This document shows, piece after piece, positions 35,362 to 44,078 of a stretch of 64,000 nt of DNA (the stretch's first letter is position 1; every line of letters starts with the position of its first letter). Below the pieces are notes generated by a model. The model was given only the letters and a program-made list of their open reading frames with translations, made no database searches and was not told the origin of the DNA. The translations under genes were made by a program, and so were the position numbers. The DNA is from Phreatobacter sp. (lineage in GTDB: Bacteria > Pseudomonadota > Alphaproteobacteria > Rhizobiales > Phreatobacteraceae): contig NZ_JALHMP010000024.1 in NCBI RefSeq assembly GCF_022843985.1, positions 1-64,000 on the forward strand, written 5' to 3'.

Positions 35362-35796
35362 ATGCCCTCGAAACGCGAAACCGTCCTCGGCGCGGTCAAT
35401 GCGCTCGTCGCCGATGCCCTGCCGGGCGCGGAGGTGAAGCGCAATCTCGCCAAGCCGGAGCGCATTCCGCCGGGGGGACTGGTCGTGATCCGCGATGGCG
35501 ATCCGGGCGAGCCCGACGTCACGCTCTCGCCGGTGTCCTATCTCTACACCCATCGAATTCCCGTCGAGATCGCAGCTTTCGAGAGCGCCACGCTCACGCG
35601 TGAGCAGGTGGTCGACGAGATGCTTGGCGCCATCGGTGCGGCAATCATCGCCAATCGCAGGCTCGGCGGGCTTGTCGACTGGATCGAGGCGGAAGCCCCG
35701 TCCTCCGAGGATATCGAGACAACAGGCAGTCAGGTCGGCCGTTTCGCCGATGTCATGATCGTTGCGACCTACGCTACCGCCGATCCGCTGAACTGA
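35362..35796 (+). CDS. Tail terminator-like protein
   Basis: A 144-residue protein starting MPSKRETVLGAVNALVADALPGAEVKRNLAKPERIPPGGLVVIRDGDPG. It occupies the gpU position before the tail tube gene. In related phages it is often labelled acyl-CoA transferase, but no such catalytic motif is visible, so I treat that as a misnomer. ATG 35362 is preferred over a TTG two codons upstream. Confidence 0.7.
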   Translation: MPSKRETVLGAVNALVADALPGAEVKRNLAKPERIPPGGLVVIRDGDPGEPDVTLSPVSYLYTHRIPVEIAAFESATLTREQVVDEMLGAIGAAIIANRRLGGLVDWIEAEAPSSEDIETTGSQVGRFADVMIVATYATADPLN

Positions 35797-35804
35797 GTGA
35801 CGAC

Positions 35805-35882
35805 CCTTCGACTGCGCTCGGGCCGTTGGAACTGATCGACGGTCCTTCGACTGCGCTCGGACCTTCGGAACTGAACAGCGCC
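35805..35882. repeat. Tandem 39-bp repeat before the tail tube gene
   Basis: Two copies of CCTTCGACTGCGCTCGG begin at 35805 and 35844, each followed by a degenerate CC-T-GGAACTGA-C block, giving a 39-bp period. Repeats with a CTTCGACTGCGCTC core are scattered between genes of some alphaproteobacteria. Its presence inside a phage tail operon is unusual. Confidence 0.75.
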
Positions 35883-35931
35883 GGTCCGGCCCCGCTCAGG
35901 CCCCGACACCACACCACATGGAGAACGACCC

Positions 35932-37179
35932 ATGCCTCGCGCACGCGGCGTGAACGCGGCTCTCGCCGCCGTGTTCGAAAGCACCTATGGCACCCCGCCC
36001 GGCACCGGCTTTCGCCGCATGCCGTTCGCCTCCGTCAACATCGGCGAGGAACAGGGCCTGATCGCAAGCGAGCTTCTCGGCTTCGGCCGCGAGCCGCTGG
36101 CGCCGGTCTATGACGTGATCACCAACATGGGCGATCTCGTCGTTCCCGTGGATACCCGCAATATCGGCGTCTGGCTGCGCGGCCTGATGGGCGCGCCGAC
36201 GACGGTCGCCGCGAACGCCGCCACCGGAACGATCACGCTGACCGCGAACCTTCTGGTCAACGACACGGTGACGGTCGATGGCACGGTCTATACCGCCGTC
36301 GCCTCCGGCGCGACGGGCCAGCAGTTCAACCTTGGCGGCACAGCGGCGCTGACCGCCACCGCGCTCGCCGCGATCATCAATCCGAGCGCGAACGTCGCTG
36401 CTGCGGCGGTTGGCGCGGTCGTCAACCTGACCGCCAAGGCGCTGGGACCGGGCGGCAATGCGCGCACGCTGGCGACGAACGCGCCGACACGCGCCACGTT
36501 GTCGGGGGCGACGCTGTCGGGCGGCGCGAACAGCCACACCTGGTTCTCGGGCGCGCAGGCTCTCCCCTCGATGTCGATCGAGGTCCAGCTTCCCGACGTG
36601 CCGTTCTTCGGGATGAACTACGGCGCGCGCATCAACAGCTTTCAGGTTCAGGCGCAGCGATCCGGGCTGCTCACCGCCTCTCTCAACATCATGGCGCAGG
36701 GCGAGACCATCGCCGCCACGGCGCAGTCCGGCACGCTGTCGGAGTTCGTGCTGGAGCGCTTCGGCCAGTTCCAGGGCGAGGTCCGCCGCAACAACGTGGC
36801 GCTCGGCAACGTCATCTCGGCGGAACTCACCTATTCGAACAACCTCGAAGCAGTCGAGGTGATCCGCAGCGACGGGCGCATCGCCGATGCCGATCCGGGC
36901 ATCATCGCGCTGACCGGCAACATCACCACCCGCTTCGAGGACCGCGTCCTTCTCGATCAGGCGACCAACCGCCTGCCTTGCGAGCTTCAGTTCCGCTGGG
37001 CGGCTGGTGCGGGCACATCGCTGGTTTGGACGGCGCACCGGGTCTTCCTGCCGCGCGGCGACCGTCAGATCCAGGGGCCGGGCGGCGTGCAGGCCCCGTT
37101 CGCATTCCAGGCCGCGATCGATCCGGTACTGAACCGCGCCGCGACCTGCGTGCTCACCAACGACGTCGCGTCCTACTGA
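35932..37179 (+). CDS. Major tail tube protein
   Basis: A 415-residue protein. Both ends match phage tail tube proteins (AALAAVFESTYGTPPGTGFRRMPFASVNIGEEQ; SFQVQAQRSGLLTASLNIMAQGE; RNNVALGNVISAELTYSNNLEAVEVIRSDGRI). An Ala/Thr/Gly-rich insert at about 95-205 (TGTITLTANLLVNDTVTVDGTVYTAV...) looks like an added Ig- or decoration-type domain. The tube forms stacked hexameric rings; the insert may project from the surface. Confidence 0.88.
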   Translation: MPRARGVNAALAAVFESTYGTPPGTGFRRMPFASVNIGEEQGLIASELLGFGREPLAPVYDVITNMGDLVVPVDTRNIGVWLRGLMGAPTTVAANAATGTITLTANLLVNDTVTVDGTVYTAVASGATGQQFNLGGTAALTATALAAIINPSANVAAAAVGAVVNLTAKALGPGGNARTLATNAPTRATLSGATLSGGANSHTWFSGAQALPSMSIEVQLPDVPFFGMNYGARINSFQVQAQRSGLLTASLNIMAQGETIAATAQSGTLSEFVLERFGQFQGEVRRNNVALGNVISAELTYSNNLEAVEVIRSDGRIADADPGIIALTGNITTRFEDRVLLDQATNRLPCELQFRWAAGAGTSLVWTAHRVFLPRGDRQIQGPGGVQAPFAFQAAIDPVLNRAATCVLTNDVASY

Positions 37180-37201
37180 TCCGCTTCACGAGGAGGTTCC
37201 C

Positions 37202-37579
37202 TTGCTCAAGCTCTCGACACCATCCCGCGATCCGTTCTGGCTCGACATCCTGCCGGGCGTGCGCATCCAGTTCCGGCCGATCTCCGTGGCCGACATGCTC
37301 GTCGCCCGCGCCGCCGCCGCCGAGTCTCTCGGCACGAAGGTCGAGGGCGACTTGGCCCTCGACCGTAGCACCACCGTCGCTGCTGGCGCGGCCTTTACGC
37401 GCTCGCTTGCGCTGAGCGGCATCGTTGCGTGGGAGGGCATTGGCGATGCCGGCGGCAAGCCGATCGATCCGAACCCCATCGCCATCAATCAGCTGCTCGA
37501 GGTCTGGCCCGCCTTCGACGCCATCGACCGGCTTTATGTCGGCCCGGCCCTGACAAGGTTTGAGGAAAAAAACGTCTGA
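37202..37579 (+). CDS. Tail assembly chaperone, frame-0 product (lambda gpG-like)
   Basis: A 125-residue product beginning at TTG 37202, fixed by an AGGAGG five nt upstream. Sequence: LKLSTPSRDPFWLDILPGVRIQFRPISVADMLVARAAAAES..., ending in LTRFEEKNV. It ends at TGA 37579, six nt after a slippery A AAA AAC heptamer. Its place between the tail tube and tape measure genes is where lambda G lies. It would coat the tape measure during tail assembly. Confidence 0.8.
   Translation: MLKLSTPSRDPFWLDILPGVRIQFRPISVADMLVARAAAAESLGTKVEGDLALDRSTTVAAGAAFTRSLALSGIVAWEGIGDAGGKPIDPNPIAINQLLEVWPAFDAIDRLYVGPALTRFEEKNV
37567..37573 (+). promoter_or_regulatory. Programmed -1 frameshift site (A AAA AAC)
   Basis: The heptamer is in the correct X-XXY-YYZ phase with frame 0 (codons GAA AAA AAC). 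The -1 frame is open from here to 37896, and the frame-0 stop follows two codons later. This is the classic arrangement of tail chaperone G/GT genes of siphoviruses. Confidence 0.85.
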
Positions 37580-37896
37580 TCGCCCTCGCGCGCTGGCACT
37601 TCGAGGGCGGCGAGAGCTACTGCGCCGCCTGCCCATCGCGCTGCGGGGCTTGCGCCTACATCGAGCACGCGCCCGTGACAGCCGAGGGGCTTCTGGCATG
37701 GGAGGTCATCCGCCGCTGCGCGGGACAGGTGCGCGCCGTGATGGGCGGCGTCTACGCCATCGACTTCGGCGCAATGCTTGCCCTGGCTGCGGCCATGGAT
37801 GCGTCCTCGCCGCTGCTGGCCGACATCCTTCCCGAGATCGAGCCGATCATCGTGGCCGCCTATGGCCGCGACGCCTGCCGTTCCAATCGCGATTGA
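37573..37896 (+). CDS. -1 frameshift extension of the tail chaperone (gpT-like part)
   Basis: This 107-codon extension has no independent ATG before 37675 (a GTG) and no ribosome site near the junction. Joined by the -1 shift to the frame-0 product it gives a 231-residue protein. It contains CAACPSRCGAC, a four-cysteine cluster that may bind zinc, then a helical part (TAEGLLAWEVIRRCAGQVRAVMGGVYAIDFGAMLALAAAMDAS). The tape measure gene starts 12 bp after its stop. Confidence 0.8.
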   Translation, partial: RLIALARWHFEGGESYCAACPSRCGACAYIEHAPVTAEGLLAWEVIRRCAGQVRAVMGGVYAIDFGAMLALAAAMDASSPLLADILPEIEPIIVAAYGRDACRSNRD

Positions 37897-37908
37897 GCAA
37901 CGCCGCCC

Positions 37909-40900
37909 ATGTCCACCACCCAGGTCTCGATCCGCCTCGGCGTCGAGGGCAAGGCGGAGGTCAAGCGCGCCTTCGAGGAGGTCGGCCAGGCGGGTACGCA
38001 GGCCTTCGGGCAAGTCGACCGGGCGCTTGAGAAGACGGGAGCCGCGACCGATCGCGAGACCGCCCGGTTCAAGCGCCTGGCGGAAGCCGCCCGCATGGCG
38101 GCGCAGGCCGACGCCGCGCAGGGGCGGTTCAATCAGGTACTGGGCGTCGATCGTCAGGCGGCGGGTTCGGCGCGCGCGTCGGCCGAGGTCTTCGAACAGG
38201 CCGCGAGGGAAGCCGAACGCTATGAGGCCCGAGCCCGGGCGCTGCGCGCGACGCTTGATCCGCTCTCAGCGGCGCAGGACCGGCTCAATGCCGAGCTCGC
38301 CGAGCATGCAGCGCTCGCCAGCCGTGGCGCGATCACCACCGCCGAGCAGGCGGCGGCGAATGCGCTGGCGAAGTCGCGCTTCGATCAGACAGCACAGGCG
38401 ATCAAAGGCGTCGGCGCCAACTCGAAGCTCACGACCCAGCAGGTCATGACGCTTCAGTACACGGTGAACGACGTGATTGCGTCGATGTCCACCGGCATGT
38501 CGCCGATGACCATCCTGATGCAGCAGGGCGGACAGGTGACACAGGCCTTCGGCGGCTTGCGCGGCACGATCATGACGCTCGGCTCCGCCATCGGCGTTGT
38601 CGGCGGCGTCATCGCGGGCGTCGCCGTCTCCGTTGGCGTGCTCACGGCGGCGTGGTTCGCCAATGACGCCTCGACGCGGGCGGTCGCCACCGCGCTCGCG
38701 GGCGTCGGCCGCGCGTCCGGCGCGACCGCCGTGCAGCTGGAACAGGTCGCGCAATCCTCTGCCGATGCCGGCAAGGTCTCGGTGTCGACGGCGCGCGACA
38801 TGCAGGTCGCGTTCTTAGCGACAGGCAAGATCGGCGCGGAGGAAATGGGCCGCGCCATCGCGGTCTCGCGCAACCTTGGCGTCACGCTCGGCGTCGACAC
38901 GAAGCAAGCTGCCGAGGAACTCGCCCGTGCGCTGGCCGATCCGTTGCGCGGCGCGGACGAACTCAACGACCGCATCCGCTTCCTGGACGACCGCACCCGC
39001 GCCTATGTCCGTACGCTGGTCGACCAGAACAACCGGGCGGAGGCGCAGCGCGTCATCCTGAACGCGCTCGCGCCCTCGCTGGCCGACGCCGAGCAGGCGG
39101 TCAACGCGCTCGGGCGGGCCTGGCAGTTCGTCGGGCGCTCGGCCTCGAACGCCTTCGACGCGCTCGGTAAGGCCATCGACCGGGCTGTGGATGGGCGCAC
39201 ACCCACGGACGAGCTGGAACTGCTGCGCTGGCAGCAGGAGCGGCTCCGGGCGAACGTGCGCGGCAATGTCGTGCCGCTCATGCTGCCACAGGTCGAGCGG
39301 CGCATCGCCGAGATCGAGCGGCAACTCGCCGACCAGCAGGAGCGAGCCCGCAGGATCGCCGCGGAAGCCCGCGCCAATGAGCAGTCGGTCCGCGCCGGTG
39401 AGATCGCCCGCGATACCAACCCCGGCGCGCGCGAGATCGAGCGGCTGCGGACGCAGGAAGGCGTGCTCCGCGCCGCGCTCGCCGATCCGCTGGTCCGGTC
39501 GAAACTGGCCGACGTGGCGGAGGTCGAAGCGGCCTATCGGCGTGTCATCACGGAACTCGCCCGGTATCGACCCTCGGTGGATGCGGCCACGCAGGCCGTG
39601 GTGGAGCAGACGTCCGCCACGGACATCTCGATCCGCGCGACGCTTTCGCTGGCCGAGGCCTATCTCGAAAGCGCCGAGGCTGCCGTCCGCGCGGAGGCAC
39701 GCCGGCAAGGGCTCGTCGATCAGGCCCGCGAGGGCGTCAACGCGGAGACACGCGCGCGGCAGGCCTTGCGGGAGCGGATTGCCGAACAGGCGGTCGAGGC
39801 CGCCCGGCAGGTATCGGAACTGGGCCGCCAGATCGACGGCCAGCGCCGTCTGAACGAAGCGATCGCGTCGGGTGCGCTGTCGTCCCAGCGCGCCCAGCAG
39901 ATCATGCAGGTCGAGCAGGCGCTGCGCCCGTTGATCACGGCGCAGACGCTGGCCGAGGGCGAGGCCAAGGAGAAGCTCGGCCGTATCATCGACCGCACGC
40001 GCGAAGCCTACGAGCAGCTTCACCGCGAGCAGAACCGCACGGACCTGCTTCAGGGGATCGAGCGCCGCCGCGACGAGATCGCGTTGCGTGAACGGGAACT
40101 GTCGCTGGTGCGGCGCGGTCCGGCCGCACGCCGTGAGGGCGTCGATCAGCTGCGTTTCGAGCAGGAGCTGAAGCGGCTCGGTATCGATCCGAACGATCCC
40201 GATGCCAGCTATTCCCGAGAGCAGATCAGGCGGCTCAACCAGCTCGGGCGACAAACGGCGGGCCGCGAGGCGGCCTTCGACTACGAACAGCAGAACACCG
40301 GTCTCGCTCGCGAGGTCGAGCTCCTGAAGCAGGGAGCCTCGGCCCGCTCGGAAGCGATCGCCATAATCCGCGCCGAGCAGCAGCTTCGGCGGCAAGGGAT
40401 CGATCCGGCGGGAGCCGAAGGACAGGCAGCGCTCGCCGCCGCAAGGCGTCAGTTCGCGCTTGAGCGCCAGGCGGAGGCGCAAGTTGCCTTGCAGGATCAG
40501 CGCGCCGAGATCGCCCTGATCGAAACCCAGATCGGCCTGATCGGCGCGTCCGCGCAGCAGCGCGAGACGGTGCTGGCCACGGTCCGGGCCGAACAGGATC
40601 TGCGCCGACGCGGCATCGACCTCGCGAGCGAGGAAGGCCGCGCCATCGTCGCCAACGCCGTCCGCGTTCAGCAACTGACGACAGAACTTCAACGGCAGGA
40701 AGCGACCCAGCGGGCCTTGCAGGGCGCGATCGGCAACGCGCTGGACCGCTTCGGCACGCTGCTGGCGCAGGGCAAGACCGACTGGAAATCGTGGGCGAAT
40801 GCCGGCCAGGCGGCGATCAACGACATCATGAACGAGCTGATCAAGCTCGCGGTGATGAACCCGCTGAAGAACTTCCTGTTCGGCGGCAACGCGCCGACGC

Positions 40901-41265
40901 TGGCGACCGGCGGCGGCATCTTCGGTGAACTCGGCAAGATCTTCGCCGGACTGTTTCATGACGGCGGGCTGGTCGGCGCGGGCGGGCCGGGGCGCAACGT
41001 ACCGGCGCTCCTGTTCGCGGGCGCGCCGCGCCTTCACGGCGGCGGCTACATCCGGCCGGGCGAGGTGCCCGCCATCCTGCAAACCGGCGAGCGGGTGCTG
41101 AACCGCAAGGAAACCGCCGCCTACGACCAGCGGGGCGATCAGGCCGCGCCGATGATGGTGACGTTCAACATCACGACGCCAGACGCCGGCTCGTTCCGCC
41201 GCGCGCAGGGGCAGATTACCGCCGAGATGGCCTCGGCGCTTGAGAGGGCGAGGCGCAACCTGTGA
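37909..41265 (+). CDS. Tail length tape measure protein
   Basis: A 1118-residue protein, the longest in the phage apart from the megatron. Long coiled-coil stretches rich in Ala/Arg/Glu/Gln alternate with a hydrophobic segment (about 215-250, LGSAIGVVGGVIAGVAVSVGVLTAAWFA). KLTTQQVMTLQYTVNDVIASMSTGMSPMTILMQQGG (165-200) is the prophage tail-length signature. A C-terminal part holds IGNALDRFGTLLAQGKTDWKSWANAGQAAINDIMNELIKLAV. It sets tail length and probably forms a channel on infection. Confidence 0.93.
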   Translation: MSTTQVSIRLGVEGKAEVKRAFEEVGQAGTQAFGQVDRALEKTGAATDRETARFKRLAEAARMAAQADAAQGRFNQVLGVDRQAAGSARASAEVFEQAAREAERYEARARALRATLDPLSAAQDRLNAELAEHAALASRGAITTAEQAAANALAKSRFDQTAQAIKGVGANSKLTTQQVMTLQYTVNDVIASMSTGMSPMTILMQQGGQVTQAFGGLRGTIMTLGSAIGVVGGVIAGVAVSVGVLTAAWFANDASTRAVATALAGVGRASGATAVQLEQVAQSSADAGKVSVSTARDMQVAFLATGKIGAEEMGRAIAVSRNLGVTLGVDTKQAAEELARALADPLRGADELNDRIRFLDDRTRAYVRTLVDQNNRAEAQRVILNALAPSLADAEQAVNALGRAWQFVGRSASNAFDALGKAIDRAVDGRTPTDELELLRWQQERLRANVRGNVVPLMLPQVERRIAEIERQLADQQERARRIAAEARANEQSVRAGEIARDTNPGAREIERLRTQEGVLRAALADPLVRSKLADVAEVEAAYRRVITELARYRPSVDAATQAVVEQTSATDISIRATLSLAEAYLESAEAAVRAEARRQGLVDQAREGVNAETRARQALRERIAEQAVEAARQVSELGRQIDGQRRLNEAIASGALSSQRAQQIMQVEQALRPLITAQTLAEGEAKEKLGRIIDRTREAYEQLHREQNRTDLLQGIERRRDEIALRERELSLVRRGPAARREGVDQLRFEQELKRLGIDPNDPDASYSREQIRRLNQLGRQTAGREAAFDYEQQNTGLAREVELLKQGASARSEAIAIIRAEQQLRRQGIDPAGAEGQAALAAARRQFALERQAEAQVALQDQRAEIALIETQIGLIGASAQQRETVLATVRAEQDLRRRGIDLASEEGRAIVANAVRVQQLTTELQRQEATQRALQGAIGNALDRFGTLLAQGKTDWKSWANAGQAAINDIMNELIKLAVMNPLKNFLFGGNAPTLATGGGIFGELGKIFAGLFHDGGLVGAGGPGRNVPALLFAGAPRLHGGGYIRPGEVPAILQTGERVLNRKETAAYDQRGDQAAPMMVTFNITTPDAGSFRRAQGQITAEMASALERARRNL

Positions 41266-41843
41266 GCTTCCATGACGTGTCCTTCCCGGACGCCATCGCG
41301 CGCGGCGCGACCGGCGGCCCGGAATACTCGACCGACGTGGTGATGGTCGCGTCCGGCTTCGAGCAGCGGAACCAGAACTGGTCGGCCTCGCGCGCCCGCT
41401 ACGACATTTCGACCGGCATCCGCACCCGCGAGCAGATGGCCGAGGTGATCGCCTTCTTCCGCGCCCGCAAGGGCCGCGCCTTCGGTTTCCGCTTCCGGGA
41501 TTGGGGCGACTTCGAAGCCACCGACCAGCAATGCCAGGCGGTGAGCGCGACCGTGTTCCAGCTGGTGAAGCGCTATCCGTCCGGCCCCGTCGTCGAAATC
41601 CGCACCATCACCCGCCCGGTCGTCGGCTCGGTCGTGGTGCGCGTCAATGGGAACGTCGTCACGCCGACTATCGATCACGCGACGGGGCGGCTCACCTTTG
41701 CTTCGGCTCCGGCGGCGACGCCTGTCGCGACCTTCCGCTTCGACGTGCCCGTGCGCTTCGACACCGACCACCTTCAGGTCATCAGCCGCGCCTATAACCT
41801 GCAGAACGTCCAGTCGATCCCGCTGGTCGAGATCAGGGCATGA
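41262..41843 (+). CDS. Distal tail protein, DUF2460 family (GTA gp12-like)
   Basis: A 193-residue protein: SFHDVSFPDAIARGATGGPEYSTDVVMVASGFEQRNQNWSASRARYDIS, FFRARKGRAFGFRFRDWGDFEAT. This is the TIGR02217/DUF2460 family found as gp12 of the Rhodobacter gene transfer agent. It starts with GTG in GTGA overlap with the tape measure gene. In GTA it is the distal tail protein. Confidence 0.92.
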   Translation: MSFHDVSFPDAIARGATGGPEYSTDVVMVASGFEQRNQNWSASRARYDISTGIRTREQMAEVIAFFRARKGRAFGFRFRDWGDFEATDQQCQAVSATVFQLVKRYPSGPVVEIRTITRPVVGSVVVRVNGNVVTPTIDHATGRLTFASAPAATPVATFRFDVPVRFDTDHLQVISRAYNLQNVQSIPLVEIRA

Positions 41844-41905
41844 CGAACGGGAACATCGCTCGGCCCAACCATGTTGCGAGCATCGTTGCTCGCACCTCTG
41901 ATCAC

Positions 41906-42451
41906 TCAGCCCTCGATCCCAAGCCCCGCACAGAAGGCCGTCAGCAGGTCACGGCCCTGGGTCCAGTCACCAAGGCCGCTTGCGCCGTTGATGTGACCGA
42001 GTTCGCCGACGTCGATCACTGAACAACCCCATTGGCTCGCTCTCGCCCTGGCGTAATCGGATGTGCCGTAGGGGTCGTTCCGGCTTGCAATCATCAGCGA
42101 CCGAAACGGGAGCATGATTTCCGGTGGATCGCGGAACGTCGTTGCCTGCTTGGGGAACTTCGCCTCACTGGGGTCCGGAACCGCCACAAGAAAAGCACCG
42201 GCAACTTTGCCGGCAATCGCCTCCGCGGCATAAGCGACCATGAGGCATGCGAGGCTGTGCGGCACCAGGACGATCGGCGGCGCAGCAGCGAGGATCGTGC
42301 GTTCGAGCGCGGAGATCCAGTCACGCAGGACCGGCTCATCCCAGCTTGTCGGCGCGAAACGTTGAAACCGGGCGTCAGCAGCCTCCCAAAGGCTCTGCCA
42401 ATGCGAGCCACCGGAGTTCCCGATCCCGGGCAGGGTGACGAAGCTGGTCAT
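41906..42451 (-). CDS. RBBP9/YdeN-type serine hydrolase (phage moron)
   Basis: A 181-residue alpha/beta hydrolase: FVTLPGIGNSGGSHWQSLWE at the N-terminus, nucleophile S66 in VPHSLAC, D126 in NDPYG and H153 in GHING. These are the triad residues of the COG3545/RBBP9 family. ATG 42451 has GAGGGGG four nt upstream. It is encoded against the tail operon and next to a divergent Lrp/AsnC gene. It has no obvious structural phage role; the substrate is unknown. Confidence 0.88.
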   Translation of the reverse strand: MTSFVTLPGIGNSGGSHWQSLWEAADARFQRFAPTSWDEPVLRDWISALERTILAAAPPIVLVPHSLACLMVAYAAEAIAGKVAGAFLVAVPDPSEAKFPKQATTFRDPPEIMLPFRSLMIASRNDPYGTSDYARARASQWGCSVIDVGELGHINGASGLGDWTQGRDLLTAFCAGLGIEG

Positions 42452-42557
42452 GGCCCCCTCATTCATTTGCGATCTAAACAAGATATGCAGACAGGGGCTT
42501 GGGCTGAATGGTATATCATCGGAAACAATGCGTTCCTGCCGATGAACCAAAGGAATA

Positions 42558-43043
42558 ATGTGGATGTCCGGCTTGCAACAATCGGACGCGCTCGATCACA
42601 AGGACATCGCGATCCTCGAAGCCCTTCAGCAGGATGGGCGCATCCCGCTATCGGAGCTTGGACGCAAGATCGGCCTGTCGCAGCCGGCGATTTCCGAGCG
42701 GGTGAAGAAGCTGGAGGAGCGAGGCGTCATCCTCGGCTATGGCGTTCGTCTCAATCACAAGGCGCTTGGCATCGGTGTCACCGCGATCATGCGGCTTCGA
42801 ACGTCGCATGAGCACATCAAGGAAAGTCTCAAGCGCTTCGCCGAGATCCCCAACGTGATCGAGGTTCACCGCGTGACGGGCGAGGACTGCTTCGTGCTCA
42901 AGGTTCTTGTTCCCGACCCGGAAGCGTTGGAAGGCATTGTCGACCGCATCGCGGCTCTCGGCGCGGTCACGACCTCAATAGTGCTGAGAAGCGAAAGCGC
43001 GAGGCCGATTGGACGGGCGCTTCTTGCTGGCCAGGCGAAATAG
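42558..43043 (+). CDS. Lrp/AsnC-family transcriptional regulator (phage moron)
   Basis: A 161-residue protein. The N-terminal winged HTH reads DHKDIAILEALQQDGRIPLSELGRKIGLSQPAISERVKKLEERGVILGYGVRLN. The C-terminal RAM/AsnC ligand domain reads GVTAIMRLRTSHEHIKESLKRFAEIPNVIEVHRVTGEDCFVLKVLV. It is divergent from the hydrolase across 106 bp, so it probably controls it and itself. The pair breaks the tail operon between gp12-like and gp13-like genes, the mark of a moron insertion. Confidence 0.92.
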   Translation: MWMSGLQQSDALDHKDIAILEALQQDGRIPLSELGRKIGLSQPAISERVKKLEERGVILGYGVRLNHKALGIGVTAIMRLRTSHEHIKESLKRFAEIPNVIEVHRVTGEDCFVLKVLVPDPEALEGIVDRIAALGAVTTSIVLRSESARPIGRALLAGQAK

Positions 43044-43182
43044 ATCGAAGCCGCAACTCGCGGCAAATGCGCCTTCCCTAAAAAGACCTGCAAGGGTCTC
43101 GTCCGGGCGCGTTTAGCGGGTGCCGACCGACCCATAAACACAGATCGGCGTCCTTACCCCAAGCCGAAGGCACCGTCATTCC

Positions 43183-44022
43183 ATGAAACCCACCACCCCT
43201 GCGCTTGCCGCGCATCTTGCCGGCGAGGTGACCACGCTTGCGACCTGCTGGCGGCTTGAGCGGGCCGATGGCTGGGTTCGCGGCTTCACCGACCATGACC
43301 GCGAACTCGTGGTCGATGGGCTGACCTATGTGGCGTCCACCGGCTTCCTGCCTTCCGCGATCAAGACGGCCTCCGATCTCTCCGTCGACAACCTCGATGT
43401 CGACGGCTTTCTCGACGATGCAGCGCTCAAGGCGGAAGACCTGATCGCCGGGTTGTTCGACGGAGCGCGCATCGAGGTCTTCCTCGTTAACTGGGCGGAC
43501 CTGTCGCAAGGCCGGCTCCTTCTGCGCAAGGGCTTCCTCGGGGAGATCAAGCGCGCCGACCAACGCTTCCAGGCCGAGATCAGGGGATTGTCGAACAGGC
43601 TTCAACAGACCTCCGGCAAGCTCTACTCGCGCCTCTGCCGCACGGACCTCGGCTCGGCGGAGTGCGGCGTCTCGCTCGGTTCCCGGACGGATTCCTACAC
43701 CGTGACGCAGGTGATCGCGGCCGACACCGTGCGGATCGTGACCGCGCGGCCGACCGGCTACTTCACGTTCGGCAAGGCGACGTTCACCAGCGGCGCGAAC
43801 GCCGGCGCGGTCAACGAGGTGCTGCTCCATGACGGGCAGACCATCCGGCTGTTCGTGCCGATGCCGCGGCCCATCGTGGTCGGCGACCAGATCGTGCTCG
43901 TCGCCGGTTGCGACAAGACGCCGGAGACCTGCAACGCCAAGTTCGCCAACATCCTGAACTTCAGGGGCGAGCCGCACATTCCGGGGAACGACAAGGTGTT
44001 CTCCTATCCGGTGCGAGCCTGA
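43183..44022 (+). CDS. DUF2163 baseplate hub protein (GTA gp13-like)
   Basis: A 279-residue protein: ATCWRLERADGWVRGFTDHDRELVVDGLTYVASTGFLPSAI, SVDNLDVDGFLDD, and a C-terminal CNAKFANILNFRGEPHIPGNDKVFSYP with C-rich VAGCDKTPETCNAKF. This is the DUF2163 signature of GTA gp13, a hub protein. In a typical genome it directly follows gp12; here 1.3 kb of moron DNA separates them. Confidence 0.92.
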   Translation: MKPTTPALAAHLAGEVTTLATCWRLERADGWVRGFTDHDRELVVDGLTYVASTGFLPSAIKTASDLSVDNLDVDGFLDDAALKAEDLIAGLFDGARIEVFLVNWADLSQGRLLLRKGFLGEIKRADQRFQAEIRGLSNRLQQTSGKLYSRLCRTDLGSAECGVSLGSRTDSYTVTQVIAADTVRIVTARPTGYFTFGKATFTSGANAGAVNEVLLHDGQTIRLFVPMPRPIVVGDQIVLVAGCDKTPETCNAKFANILNFRGEPHIPGNDKVFSYPVRA

Positions 44023-44078
44023 ACACTGGTCGCAACTCCGGACGGCAAACCGGTTCCCACTTTGCCTGGAGTTGCTCC

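Noticed and set aside
38815-41082. A 755-codon open frame on the minus strand across the tape measure gene
   Set aside because: High-GC antisense shadow; it has no motif or ribosome site, and the plus-strand tape measure protein is clear.
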